From assembly GCF_001428405.1 (NCBI RefSeq), contig NZ_LMSL01000014.1, positions 78,938 to 111,424 of the forward strand: DNA of 32,487 bases, written 5' to 3'. The stretch is from Frateuria sp. Soil773 (GTDB lineage: Bacteria > Pseudomonadota > Gammaproteobacteria > Xanthomonadales > Rhodanobacteraceae). The first letter of the stretch is position 1. The number at the start of each line of letters is the position of its first letter. Positions 16,555 through 24,382 of this stretch are shown piece after piece. Made by a program: the position numbers and the translations under genes. The notes beneath the pieces were generated by a model. That model saw only the letters and a list, made by a program, of their open reading frames with translations. It made no database searches and was not told the DNA's origin.

Positions 16555-16619
16555 AAGCGGGGAGCACAAGGGATTCCAATTCGGCAGGGAGATTTTGAAC
16601 AGGCTTTCGGCGCGGGCGC

Positions 16620-16832
16620 TCAGCGCTTCCACTGGAACACGTCGTCCACGCCCACGCCGAACGCGTGCGCGATGCGGAAGGCCAGTTCCAGCGACGGCGC
16701 GTAGCGGCCCGCCTCCAGCGCGATCACGGTCTGCCGGGTGATGCCGCAGGCATCGGCCAGCGCCTGCTGGGTCATCTCGCCGTGCTCGAAGCGCAGCCGG
16801 CGGATGACGTTGTCGATCGGCGTGCCGGTCAC
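16620..16832 (-). CDS. XRE-family helix-turn-helix regulator (YozG-like)
   Basis: 70 aa from GTG 16832, overlapping the upstream gene's stop (GTGA). Almost the whole protein is one HTH_3/XRE domain: MTQQALADACGITRQTVIAL (20-39) holds helices 2 and 3, and EAGRYAPSLELAFRIAHAFG follows, ending VDDVFQWKR. This is the compact YozG/YgzD-type regulator that usually stands next to a membrane-protein gene. It most likely represses its own operon through the ATGTAAT half-sites at 17496-17523. A longer overlapping open frame on this strand is a shadow of several genes. Confidence 0.88.
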   Translation of the reverse strand: MTGTPIDNVIRRLRFEHGEMTQQALADACGITRQTVIALEAGRYAPSLELAFRIAHAFGVGVDDVFQWKR

Positions 16833-17473
16833 GATCCGCGCCGGTCGCGCCAGTAGGCCACGCCGGCCACCGCGTATTCGAGCAGGCTGGTGGCGATCAG
16901 GCCGCACACCAGCACGATGGAGACCGCCACCGGTCCCGCCCAGCGCAGCCGCTCCAGCGGCGAGAACGCAAGCATCACGGCCAGCGCGATCACGAACACC
17001 GACAGGCCGCAGCGCGCCCAGTTGCCGGCGCGCGCCTCGATCTGGCGGTCGCGCTCGTCCAGTTCCACCGTGTCGCGCTGGCGGCCGCGCAGCACCCGCA
17101 TCACCACCAGCCAGCCGACCACCAGCATGCCGATGTGCCTGCCGATCGCCGACGCTTCCGGCGCCATCGTGCCGTCGGCGGCCACCATCTGCGGGCCGCG
17201 CAGGGCGTAGTAGAGGAGGATCGCGGCGGTGAAGGCCGCGCCGATCCAGGCCCGCTGCTCGCCGGGCGATACCGGTGCCGCCGACTCGCCCGCCTTCGCC
17301 GCGGCGGCGGATTCCTGCAGCGTGGCCCACAGCAGGTACCAGACGGTCCACGCGCCGGCGAGCAGGGCGAGCCCGCCGGGCCAGCCCAGGTCGATGTCCG
17401 GCAGCACGAACAGCACGTAGAACCCGAGGACCGACAGCGGAACCAGCACGGCATAGCGCAGGGATCGAGGCAT
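16829..17473 (-). CDS. Six-helix membrane protein paired with XRE regulator
   Basis: 214 aa from ATG 17473, preceded by GGAG at 8 bases. Six hydrophobic helices (about 6-24, 32-51, 74-92, 112-128, 153-170, 176-200). Between helices 4 and 5 lies a charged loop, VELDERDRQIEARAGNWARC, similar to the DERDxxI element of DUF2178-type membrane proteins, which also occur beside small XRE regulators. Function is unknown; sensing of membrane state or a small hydrophobic signal with the regulator is a reasonable guess only. It is first in a two-gene operon and is translationally coupled to the regulator. Confidence 0.85.
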   Translation of the reverse strand: MPRSLRYAVLVPLSVLGFYVLFVLPDIDLGWPGGLALLAGAWTVWYLLWATLQESAAAAKAGESAAPVSPGEQRAWIGAAFTAAILLYYALRGPQMVAADGTMAPEASAIGRHIGMLVVGWLVVMRVLRGRQRDTVELDERDRQIEARAGNWARCGLSVFVIALAVMLAFSPLERLRWAGPVAVSIVLVCGLIATSLLEYAVAGVAYWRDRRGS

Positions 17474-17495
17474 GATGTCTACTCCACAGGACGAT

Positions 17496-17528
17496 ATGTA
17501 ATCTATAAATTACATCATGTAATGTCAA
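17496..17528 (-). promoter_or_regulatory. Promoter with three-half-site operator for the XRE operon
   Basis: On the minus strand a perfect -35 TTGACA (17528-17523) is followed by TATAGA at 15 bp or TAGATT at 17 bp. Three copies of the 7-base half-site ATGTAAT lie over it: 17496-17502 forward, 17509-17515 inverted and 17517-17523 forward. The first two make a perfect inverted repeat with a 6-base spacer; the second and third make one with a 1-base spacer. The AT-rich block stands out sharply from the GC-rich surroundings. Repression by the XRE protein is inferred. Confidence 0.75.
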
Positions 17529-17631
17529 ACGTACTCGAAGACGCGCCTGGGCAGGCATCCCGGGCCGGCGCGCTCCCGTGCCGGGCTTCGGCCGAGGCAA
17601 CCCGGCCGGGCGATTCCCGCGGCGCGGCCGT

Positions 17632-17659
17632 GGGATGCGGCGCGACCGCACCGCATCCC
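17632..17659. other. Perfect 9-bp inverted repeat upstream of folE
   Basis: GGGATGCGG and CCGCATCCC flank a 10-base spacer, about 30 bases upstream of TAAACT (17690-17695), a possible -10 of folE. It could be an operator or a hairpin; there is no U-tract on either strand. Confidence 0.5.
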
Positions 17660-17723
17660 CGCAACGCAGACGCGATCCGGCACGGACGCTAAACTCGCAG
17701 GTCCGCACACCCGAGGCATCCGC

Positions 17724-18326
17724 ATGAGCGACCCGCGCAACCCGAACGACGTCAGCCAGGAACAGGCCGAGGAAGCCGTACGCACGCTGCTGCGCTGGTC
17801 CGGCGAAGACCCCTCGCGCGAGGGCCTGCTGGACACGCCGAGGCGGGTGGTGAAGGCGTACCGCGACTGGTTCAGCGGCTACCTGGAAGACCCGGGCGAG
17901 TACCTGCGCCGCACCTTCAAGGAAGTGGCCGGCTACGACGAGATGGTGGTGCTGCGCGACATCGAGTTCGAGAGCCACTGCGAGCACCACATGGCACCGA
18001 TCGTCGGCCGCGCGCACGTCGGCTACCTGCCGACCAACCGCGTGGTCGGCATCAGCAAGCTCGCGCGCGTGGTGGAAGGCTATGCGCGCCGCTTCCAGGT
18101 GCAGGAAAAGCTCACCGCGCAGATCGCGCAGTGCATCCAGGACAACCTGCAGCCGGCCGGCGTGGCGGTGGTGGTCGACGCCAGCCACGAATGCATGACC
18201 ACCCGCGGCGTGCACAAGCGCGGCGTGTCGATGGTCACCAGCCAGATGCTCGGCGCGTTCCGCGACGACGCGCGCACCCGCGCCGAGTTCCTGCAGTTCA
18301 TCGGCATCCACGGCGGCGTGCGCTGA
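17724..18326 (+). CDS. folE: GTP cyclohydrolase I (FolE)
   Basis: 200 aa. FolE opens the GTP purine ring and makes 7,8-dihydroneopterin triphosphate, first step of folate (and tetrahydrobiopterin) synthesis. Zinc ligands C86 and H89 in [13 protein letters not shown] and C157 in [12 protein letters not shown] are intact, as are the catalytic-site His88 and His155 and the C-terminal [14 protein letters not shown]. Length fits the short bacterial form. Start ATG 17724 lies 29 bases after a possible -10 (TAAACT). The stop overlaps the next gene's ATG (ATGA-like TGATG junction), so an EF-hand protein is translationally coupled. Confidence 0.96.
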   Translation: MSDPRNPNDVSQEQAEEAVRTLLRWSGEDPSREGLLDTPRRVVKAYRDWFSGYLEDPGEYLRRTFKEVAGYDEMVVLRDIEFESHCEHHMAPIVGRAHVGYLPTNRVVGISKLARVVEGYARRFQVQEKLTAQIAQCIQDNLQPAGVAVVVDASHECMTTRGVHKRGVSMVTSQMLGAFRDDARTRAEFLQFIGIHGGVR

Positions 18327-18655
18327 TGCGGCGGATCCTCGCGTGCGCGGCGCTGCTGCTGCCGCTGGCCGCCGCCGCGCAGGATTCGCGCGAGGACTAC
18401 CTGCGGCGGTTCGACACCGACGGCGACGGCCGGGTCGGCGAAGCCGAGTACGTCGCTTACATGAGCGCCGGCTTCCAGCGCATGGACGCCAACGGCGACG
18501 GCGTGCTGGAACGCAGCGAACTGCCCGGCGGCCGCGGCCGCGAGGTGACGCTGGAAGGCTACCGGGCCAACCTGCGCGCGCAGTTCCGCAAGCTCGACCG
18601 CAACCATGACGGCCACCTCGATGCGCGCGAACTGACCGCGCCGCCGCAGGCGTAG
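18326..18655 (+). CDS. Exported EF-hand calcium-binding protein
   Basis: 109 aa from ATG 18326, which overlaps the folE stop. Residues 1-19 ([19 protein letters not shown]) form a signal peptide. Three EF-hand loops follow: 30-41 DTDGDGRVGEAE, 54-65 DANGDGVLERSE and 91-102 DRNHDGHLDARE. Each has Asp at positions 1, 3 (or Asn) and 5 and Glu at 12, so calcium binding in the periplasm is well supported, although the third loop has Asn/His at positions 3 and 4. The role is unknown. Coupling to folE is odd, since folate synthesis is cytoplasmic and does not use calcium. Confidence 0.88.
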   Translation: MRRILACAALLLPLAAAAQDSREDYLRRFDTDGDGRVGEAEYVAYMSAGFQRMDANGDGVLERSELPGGRGREVTLEGYRANLRAQFRKLDRNHDGHLDARELTAPPQA

Positions 18656-18806
18656 CCCGGGGAGAAAGCGCCCCGGAAATCTCCCGGCGGCGGGCCTCCC
18701 GCCATGGCGGAGACCGCGCGAGCGCCCTCCTCCGAAAATGACGAAACGGCTCGAACACCGGGCCGGGCATTGGGTTATCGTTCGCCTTTCCCCAGCCACT
18801 CCTTCC

Positions 18807-20150
18807 ATGGACCAGCCCGTCACCCCGATCAGCGAGCCGCGCCGCCGCGCGGCGGTCGCGTTCATCTTCGTCACCGTGCTGCTGGACATGCTGGCGTTCG
18901 GCATCGTCATCCCGGTGCTGCCGCACCTGATCGAGCAACTGGCCGGCGGCGGCATCGCCAACGCGGCCTGGTGGGTGGGCATCTTCAGCACCGTGTTCGC
19001 CTTCGTGCAGTTCGTCTCCTCGCCGGTGCAGGGCGCGCTGGCGGACCGCTTCGGGCGGCGCCCGGTGATCCTGATCTCCAACCTCGGCCTGGCGCTGGAC
19101 TTCATCGTGCTGGCGCTGGCGCCGACGCTGTGGCTGCTGTTCGTCGCGCGCATCGTGCTGGGCATGACCGCGGCGAGCTTCACCACGGCCAACGCCTACA
19201 TCGCCGACATCACGCCGAAGGAGAAGCGCGCGGCCGCGTTCGGCATGCTCGGCGGCGCGTTCGGGCTCGGCTTCATCGTCGGGCCGGGGCTGGGCGGCTT
19301 CCTCGGCGACATCTCGCTGCGGTTGCCGTTCTGGGTCTCCGCCGGGCTGGCGCTGTGCAACTTCCTGTACGGCCTGCTGGTGCTGCCCGAGTCGCTGCCG
19401 AAGGAACGCCGCACGCCGCGCTTCGAGCTGCACAGCGCGCATCCGCTCGGTTCGCTGAAGCTGCTGCGGCGCTACCCGCAGGTGTTGGGGCTGGCGGTCG
19501 TGATGTTCCTGGTCTACCTCGCGCACTACGTGCTGCAGACCACCTTCGTGCTGTACGCGGACTACCGCTACGGCTGGGGCCCGCAGGCGGTGGGCTTCGT
19601 GCTGATGCTGGTGGGCGCCTGCGACGGCTCGGTGCAGGCCTTCCTCACCGGCCGGCTCACGCCGCGCTTCGGCGAGCGCCGCGTGCTGCTGGCCGGCATG
19701 GCCTGCGGCGTCGGCTCGTTCCTGCTGATGGGGCTGGCCGGCACCGGCTGGCTGTTCCTGTTCGGCATTCCGCTGATGGCGCTGTGGGGTCTCTCGGGGC
19801 CGCCGATCCAGTCGATCATGACGCACCAGGTCGATCCGTCCGAACAGGGGCGGCTGCAGGGCGCGATCACCAGCCTGGGCAGCTTCGCCGGCATCTTCGG
19901 ACCCTACCTGTTCGCGCAGGTGTTCGCGTTCTCGATCGCGCCGCAGGCGCCGTGGCACCTGCCCGGCCTGGCCTTCGTGCTGGCGGCCGCGCTGCTGGTC
20001 GTCGGCACGGCGATCGCCTGGCGGGTCACCCGCCACGAGACCGCGCCGCTGTCGAACGCGCCGGACGAGCCGCTGCCGGCGGTTCTGCCCGGCGACGTGC
20101 CGCCTGCGCTGACCGCCCGCGGCGCCGAGCTGCCGCCGGGCACGTCCTGA
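18807..20150 (+). CDS. MFS transporter, TetA/TCR-like
   Basis: 447 aa from ATG 18807. About 12 transmembrane helices. The MFS loop 2-3 motif [11 protein letters not shown] is present, and the N-terminal [22 protein letters not shown] and the PALIxA-like segment [20 protein letters not shown] are typical of the TCR/TetA branch of drug:H+ antiporters. Chromosomal members of this branch in Xanthomonads are broad, uncharacterised exporters; it should not be read as acquired tetracycline resistance. An Ala/Pro-rich tail (about 410-447) is cytoplasmic. The frame is open 23 codons upstream of the chosen start, with no good ribosome site at either. Confidence 0.88.
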   Translation: MDQPVTPISEPRRRAAVAFIFVTVLLDMLAFGIVIPVLPHLIEQLAGGGIANAAWWVGIFSTVFAFVQFVSSPVQGALADRFGRRPVILISNLGLALDFIVLALAPTLWLLFVARIVLGMTAASFTTANAYIADITPKEKRAAAFGMLGGAFGLGFIVGPGLGGFLGDISLRLPFWVSAGLALCNFLYGLLVLPESLPKERRTPRFELHSAHPLGSLKLLRRYPQVLGLAVVMFLVYLAHYVLQTTFVLYADYRYGWGPQAVGFVLMLVGACDGSVQAFLTGRLTPRFGERRVLLAGMACGVGSFLLMGLAGTGWLFLFGIPLMALWGLSGPPIQSIMTHQVDPSEQGRLQGAITSLGSFAGIFGPYLFAQVFAFSIAPQAPWHLPGLAFVLAAALLVVGTAIAWRVTRHETAPLSNAPDEPLPAVLPGDVPPALTARGAELPPGTS

Positions 20151-20198
20151 TCCCCGCCGCGGCCTGCGGGCCGCGGCATCCGCCACCGGAGTCGACCC

Positions 20199-20705
20199 AT
20201 GACCATTTCGATGTATTCCGCATCCGTTCCCGGCTTCATCCGGGCGCTGACCAACCTCGCCCACGTGCTGCGCAAGGGCGAGGCGCACGCCACGCACAAG
20301 CAGTACCCGCCCGAGCAACTGCTGCAGACCCGGTTGACCCCAGACATGCTGCCGCTGGTGCGCCAGGTGCAGATCGCCACCGACATGGCCACGCGCGGCG
20401 CCGCGCGGCTGGCCGGCGTGGAGCCGGCCACGTTCGAGGACAACGAGGCCGGCTTCGCCGAGTTGTACGCGCGGATCGAGCGCGCGGTCGACTATCTCAA
20501 GACCTTCCGCCCCGATCAGATCGATGGCAGCGAGACGCGCGCCATCCACCTGAAGATGCGCAGCGGCGAGCTGGACTTCGAGGGCGAGAGCTACCTGCTC
20601 GGCTTCGTGCTGCCGAACCTGTATTTCCACTGCACCACGGCCTACGCGATCCTGCGCCAGGCCGGCGTCGGGATCGGCAAGAACGACTACATCGGCCGCA
20701 ACTGA
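20199..20705 (+). CDS. DUF1993 family protein
   Basis: 168 aa from ATG 20199. The sequence matches DUF1993, a four-helix-bundle family distantly like DinB/YfiT: SMYSASVPGFIRALTNLAHV at the N-terminus, then ARLAGVEPATFEDNEAGFAE and the C-terminal YLLGFVLPNLYFHCTTAYAI with a conserved His that may bind metal. Function in the family is unknown. It follows the MFS gene by 48 bp, so the two may be co-transcribed, and a 12-bp hairpin 25 bases after its stop probably ends the unit. Confidence 0.88.
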   Translation: MTISMYSASVPGFIRALTNLAHVLRKGEAHATHKQYPPEQLLQTRLTPDMLPLVRQVQIATDMATRGAARLAGVEPATFEDNEAGFAELYARIERAVDYLKTFRPDQIDGSETRAIHLKMRSGELDFEGESYLLGFVLPNLYFHCTTAYAILRQAGVGIGKNDYIGRN

Positions 20706-20729
20706 GCTCGGGCCGCGCGTCGCGCGCGG

Positions 20730-20759
20730 GGAACCGGGGCGCGCGAGCCCCGGTTCCCG
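20730..20759 (+). terminator. Perfect 12-bp hairpin after the DUF1993 gene
   Basis: GGGAACCGGGGC and GCCCCGGTTCCC are exact complements around a 6-base loop (GCGCGA). There is no U-tract, so if it terminates it does so as a hairpin-only or Rho-assisted site. Between here and 20937 I see no gene. Confidence 0.55.
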
Positions 20760-20937
20760 GGCGCCTTGCGCCGGTGCCGTGGGGCGTCCAGCCACGACGA
20801 GACCGGGAAGCAGCCCGCCCCGCGCGACATGCCGCGCACGCAGACGCCGTCCTCACCAACCGGCGGCGCGAACGGCATGCGCCGGGCATGCGAAAATCCG
20901 CCCGCCCGCAACCATCGCTGCCTTCCACGGACCCCGC

Positions 20938-22596
20938 ATGCTGCGCCTGACCGACATCAAGCTGCCCCTCGACCATGCCCAGGACGCGATCGCGGCGGCG
21001 ATCCGCGCGAAACTAGGCATCGGGGCGAAGGCGCCGATCCGCTATAGCGTGGCCAAGCGCAGCTACGACGCGCGCAAGCGCGGCGCGATCGTGCTGATCT
21101 ACGCACTCGACGTGGACGTGGCGGACGAGGAGGCGGTGCTTCGCCGGCACGCCGGCGACGCCCACGTGCAGCCGGCGCCGGATACCGGCTACCGCTTCGT
21201 GGCGCAGGCGCCGCGCGACCTGCCGCTGCGTCCGGTGGTGATCGGCACCGGCCCGTGCGGCCTGTTCGCCGGGCTGGTGCTGGCGCAGATGGGCTTCCGC
21301 CCGATCATCCTGGACCGCGGCAAGTCCGTGCGCGAGCGCACCAAGGACACCTGGGACCTGTGGCGCAAGCGCAACCTGCACCCGGAATCGAACGTGCAGT
21401 TCGGCGAGGGCGGCGCCGGCACCTTCTCCGACGGCAAGCTGTACAGCCAGATCCGCGATCCGCAGCACCACGGCCGCAAGGTGCTCACCGAGTTCGTCGA
21501 GGCCGGTGCGCCGGAGGAGATCCTCTACGTCAGCAAGCCGCACATCGGCACTTTCCGGCTGGTGACGATGGTGGAGAACATGCGCGCCACGATCGAGTCG
21601 CTCGGCGGCGAGATCCGCTTCGGCCAGCGCGTGGACGACCTGCTGCTGGAACCGGCCGGCGACGGCCGCCGGCAGGTGCGCGGCGTGGTGCTCGCCGGCG
21701 GCGAGCAGATCCGCACCGACCACGTGGTGCTGGCGATCGGCCACAGCGCGCGCGACACCTTCGCCATGCTGCACGCGCGCGGCGTCTACGTGGAGGCCAA
21801 GCCGTTCTCGATCGGCTTCCGCATCGAGCATCCGCAGTCGCTCATCGACCGCGCCCGTTTCGGCCCGCAGGCCGGCCACCCGATCCTCGGCGCGGCCGAC
21901 TACAAGCTGGTGCACCACTGCAAGGGCGCACATCCCGGCCAGGGCCGCTCGGTGTACAGCTTCTGCATGTGCCCCGGCGGCACCGTGGTGGCGGCCACCA
22001 GCGAGCCCGGCCGCATGGTCACCAACGGCATGAGCCAGTATTCGCGCAACGAGCGCAACGCCAACGCCGCGATCGTGGTCGGCATCGACCCGGTCGATTT
22101 CGCGCCCTTCGACGGCAGCGGCAGCCCGCTCGCCGGCATCGCGCTGCAGCGCGCGCTGGAGAGCCATGCCTACACGCTGGGCGGCGGGAACTACAACGCC
22201 CCCGGCCAACTGGTCGGAGATTTCCTTGCGGCGCGCGCCTCGCACGCGTTCGGCGAGGTGCAGCCCTCGTTCAAGCCCGGCGTCACCCTGGGCAGCCTCG
22301 ACAGCGCGCTGCCCGACTACGCGATCGCCGCGATCCGCGAGGCGCTGCCTGCGTTCGACCGCCAGATCAAGGGCTTCGCCATGCACGACGCCGTGCTTAC
22401 CGGCGTCGAGACGCGCACCTCCTCGCCGGTGCGGATCAAGCGCGACGACAGCCTGCAAAGCCTCAACACCGGCGGCCTGTACCCGGCCGGCGAAGGCGCC
22501 GGCTACGCCGGCGGCATCCTCTCGGCCGCGGTCGACGGCATCCGGGTGGCCGAGGCGGTGGCGCTGGACATGACAGGCCATGGCGGCGGCCATTGA
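20938..22596 (+). CDS. FAD-dependent dehydrogenase (COG2509 family)
   Basis: 552 aa from ATG 20938. An N-terminal domain of about 95 residues precedes the FAD-binding Rossmann motif VVIGTGPCGLFAGLVLAQMG (100-119). Conserved blocks follow: GGAGTFSDGKLYSQI, HIGTFRLVTMVENMR, the middle VVLAIGHSARDTF, SFCMCPGGTVVAATSEPGRM, and the C-terminal GLYPAGEGAGYAGGILSAAVDG. This is the family of predicted FAD-dependent dehydrogenases often annotated as NAD(P)/FAD-dependent oxidoreductases; no member with this layout has a reaction I can name with confidence. The 53 codons open upstream are compositionally unlike the family start and are left out. It lies directly upstream of the hipBA locus. Confidence 0.9.
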   Translation: MLRLTDIKLPLDHAQDAIAAAIRAKLGIGAKAPIRYSVAKRSYDARKRGAIVLIYALDVDVADEEAVLRRHAGDAHVQPAPDTGYRFVAQAPRDLPLRPVVIGTGPCGLFAGLVLAQMGFRPIILDRGKSVRERTKDTWDLWRKRNLHPESNVQFGEGGAGTFSDGKLYSQIRDPQHHGRKVLTEFVEAGAPEEILYVSKPHIGTFRLVTMVENMRATIESLGGEIRFGQRVDDLLLEPAGDGRRQVRGVVLAGGEQIRTDHVVLAIGHSARDTFAMLHARGVYVEAKPFSIGFRIEHPQSLIDRARFGPQAGHPILGAADYKLVHHCKGAHPGQGRSVYSFCMCPGGTVVAATSEPGRMVTNGMSQYSRNERNANAAIVVGIDPVDFAPFDGSGSPLAGIALQRALESHAYTLGGGNYNAPGQLVGDFLAARASHAFGEVQPSFKPGVTLGSLDSALPDYAIAAIREALPAFDRQIKGFAMHDAVLTGVETRTSSPVRIKRDDSLQSLNTGGLYPAGEGAGYAGGILSAAVDGIRVAEAVALDMTGHGGGH

Positions 22597-22598
22597 AT

Positions 22599-22668
22599 TC
22601 AATCTCCAGGTTGAAATGCGTCGAATCAACCTGTACATTGAATCTCGCCGAATCAACCTGAAGGTTGA
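22599..22668 (+). promoter_or_regulatory. hipBA promoter with three 27-bp-spaced operators
   Basis: Three 16-bp inverted repeats of form TCAACCT-NN-AGGTTGA: O1 22599-22614 TCAATCTCCAGGTTGA, O2 22626-22641 TCAACCTGTACATTGA, O3 22653-22668 TCAACCTGAAGGTTGA. They are exactly 27 bp apart, and the spacers also share a CGNCGAA block, so the array is a three-unit repeat. A promoter TTGAAA (22611-22616), 17 bp, TACATT (22634-22639) lies inside it: O1 covers the -35, O2 the -10, and O3 the initiation-to-ribosome-site region. Repression by HipB is inferred. Confidence 0.82.
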
Positions 22669-22671
22669 ACC

Positions 22672-22929
22672 ATGCGCCAGATGCCGATACGCCTTCCCGC
22701 CCAGTTGGGCGACCTGCTGCGCGGCGCGCGCCTGAGCCGCGGACTTACCCAGTCCGACGTCGCCAGGCAGCTGGGCATCAGCGTGCAGGCCTTCTCCAGG
22801 CTCGAGAACAATGCCAGCAAGGCATCCTTCGAGCGCATCTGCCGGCTGTGCCAGGTCCTGGGACTGGAGCTCCTGCTGCAGGAGAAGTCCGCGATGAACC
22901 TGCGCGATGCCGCCGAGCCGGAATGGTAG
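22672..22929 (+). CDS. hipB: HipB-like XRE antitoxin
   Basis: 85 aa from ATG 22672, with AAGG about seven bases upstream inside operator O3. A single XRE helix-turn-helix is visible: GLTQSDVARQLGISVQAFSR (24-43), then LENNASKASFERICRLCQVL. Length matches E. coli HipB (88 aa). In hipBA systems this protein dimerises, neutralises the HipA kinase and represses the operon. The C-terminal tail (MNLRDAAEPEW) ends in Trp, as HipB does, which in E. coli is needed for degradation-controlled stability. The gene overlaps hipA by 7 bases. Confidence 0.92.
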   Translation: MRQMPIRLPAQLGDLLRGARLSRGLTQSDVARQLGISVQAFSRLENNASKASFERICRLCQVLGLELLLQEKSAMNLRDAAEPEW

Positions 22930-24299
22930 CCGTGGCCTCCGGCCTGGCCCTCGACATCTGGATGAACGGCCGGTTCGTCGGCACCTGGGAACGTCCCAGG
23001 GGCAGCGCCGACCGGCTGACCTACGACGCCGGCTGGATCCGCTCGGCCGAAGGGCGGCCGCTGTCGCTGTCGTTGCCCTTCGGTCCCGCCAACGGAAGAG
23101 ACCAGTCGCTGCGCGGCGACCGGGTGGCCGCGTATTTCGAAAACCTGATCCCGGACAACGAGCGCATCCTGCAACGCCTGCGCGACCGGTACGGCGCGCG
23201 CTCCACCGCCCCGTTCGACCTGCTCGCCGCGATCGGCCGCGACTGCGTCGGCGCCATCCAGTTGTTGCCGGCGGGGACGGAACCGGGCGACATCCGCCGC
23301 GTCGAGGCCACGCCGCTCGACGAGGCCGGCGTGGCGAACGTGCTGCGCAGCGCCACCGCGCTCCGGTTGCCGGGCGAACCGCCCGACGACGACGCGTTCC
23401 GCCTGTCCATCGCCGGCGCGCAGGAAAAGACCGCGCTGCTGCGGCATCGCGGGCGCTGGTGCATCCCGCACGGCGCCACGCCGTCCACCCACATCTTCAA
23501 GCTGCCGCTGGGGCTGGTGGGCAACGTGCAGGCCGACATGCGCATGTCGGTCGAGCTGGAATGGCTGTGCATGGAGCTGGTGCGCGAATACGGCCTGCCG
23601 GTCGCCCGGGTCGAGATCGGCCGGTTCGAGGACCGGAAGGCGCTGATCGTCGAACGCTTCGACCGCATTCGCGCGCGCGACGGAAACTACTGGCTGCGCA
23701 TCCCGCAGGAAGATTTCTGCCAGGCCACCGGCCTGCCTCCCGGCCGCAAGTACGAAAGCGACGGCGGCCCCGGCATCCGCCGGATCATGGACATCCTGCG
23801 CGGCTCCGAAAATGCCGGCACGGACCGCGAGGATTTCTTCAAGGCGCAACTGCTGTTCTGGATCATGGCCGCCACCGACGGCCACGCCAAGAACTTCAGC
23901 CTCGCCCTGCTCGCCGGCGGGCGCTACCGTCGCACACCGCTGTACGACATCCTGTCCACCTGGCCGATCCAGGGCCGCGGCGCGAACCGGATGGACCCGC
24001 GCAAGGCCCGCCTGGCCATGGCGGTGGAAGGCGGCAACCGCCATTACCTGATCCACGACATCCACCGCTGGCACTGGGTAGGCATGGCCGAAAGCCTCGG
24101 CCTCGCCGACCGCGCCGTGGCGATGGTCGGGGATCTCGTCGAGCGCACCCCGCGCGTGCTCGACGCGGTGGCGAAGCGCCTGCCGGACGATTTTCCCGCG
24201 GCGCTGTTCGACAGCGTGGCGGACGGCATGACGTCGGCCGTCAAGCGGCTGGCGAAGGAGCCGGACCGCCGCGCCGGCGCGTCGCGCCGGAAGGCCTGA
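22923..24299 (+). CDS. hipA: HipA-like Ser/Thr kinase toxin
   Basis: 458 aa from ATG 22923, overlapping hipB. The N-terminal Couple_HipA domain (about 8-110: LDIWMNGRFVGTWERP onward, then LRGDRVAAYFENLIPDNERI) precedes the kinase core. Ser162 in LSIAGAQEKTALL aligns with the autophosphorylated Ser150 of E. coli HipA, IFKLPLG gives the ATP-site Lys193, TDGHAKNFSL the catalytic Asp319 and LYDILS the metal-binding Asp342. All active-site positions are intact, so it should be functional. E. coli HipA phosphorylates glutamyl-tRNA synthetase and causes persistence; other HipA proteins target other tRNA synthetases, so the target here is unknown. Confidence 0.93.
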   Translation: MVAVASGLALDIWMNGRFVGTWERPRGSADRLTYDAGWIRSAEGRPLSLSLPFGPANGRDQSLRGDRVAAYFENLIPDNERILQRLRDRYGARSTAPFDLLAAIGRDCVGAIQLLPAGTEPGDIRRVEATPLDEAGVANVLRSATALRLPGEPPDDDAFRLSIAGAQEKTALLRHRGRWCIPHGATPSTHIFKLPLGLVGNVQADMRMSVELEWLCMELVREYGLPVARVEIGRFEDRKALIVERFDRIRARDGNYWLRIPQEDFCQATGLPPGRKYESDGGPGIRRIMDILRGSENAGTDREDFFKAQLLFWIMAATDGHAKNFSLALLAGGRYRRTPLYDILSTWPIQGRGANRMDPRKARLAMAVEGGNRHYLIHDIHRWHWVGMAESLGLADRAVAMVGDLVERTPRVLDAVAKRLPDDFPAALFDSVADGMTSAVKRLAKEPDRRAGASRRKA

Positions 24300-24382
24300 G
24301 CAGGCGGCGGTCCGCGCCCGCGCCTTGAACAAGCCGGGGCCACCCCAACCTTTGCGGCATTCCCCGCCTGGAAGATGTCCCG

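Noticed and set aside
18807-20150. Acquired tetracycline-resistance gene
   Set aside because: TetA-like motifs are general to this MFS branch; there is no tetR, mobile element or composition change, so it is a chromosomal exporter of unknown substrate.
16620-20795. A very long open frame on the minus strand opposite the XRE operon, folE, the EF-hand gene and the MFS gene
   Set aside because: Only its last 70 codons are real (the XRE regulator). The rest is Arg/Ala/Gly-rich shadow translation opposite well-conserved genes, as expected at this GC content.
22599-22668. Regularly spaced repeats as a CRISPR fragment
   Set aside because: Units are 27 bp with palindromes covering a promoter and no unique spacers; an operator array explains them.
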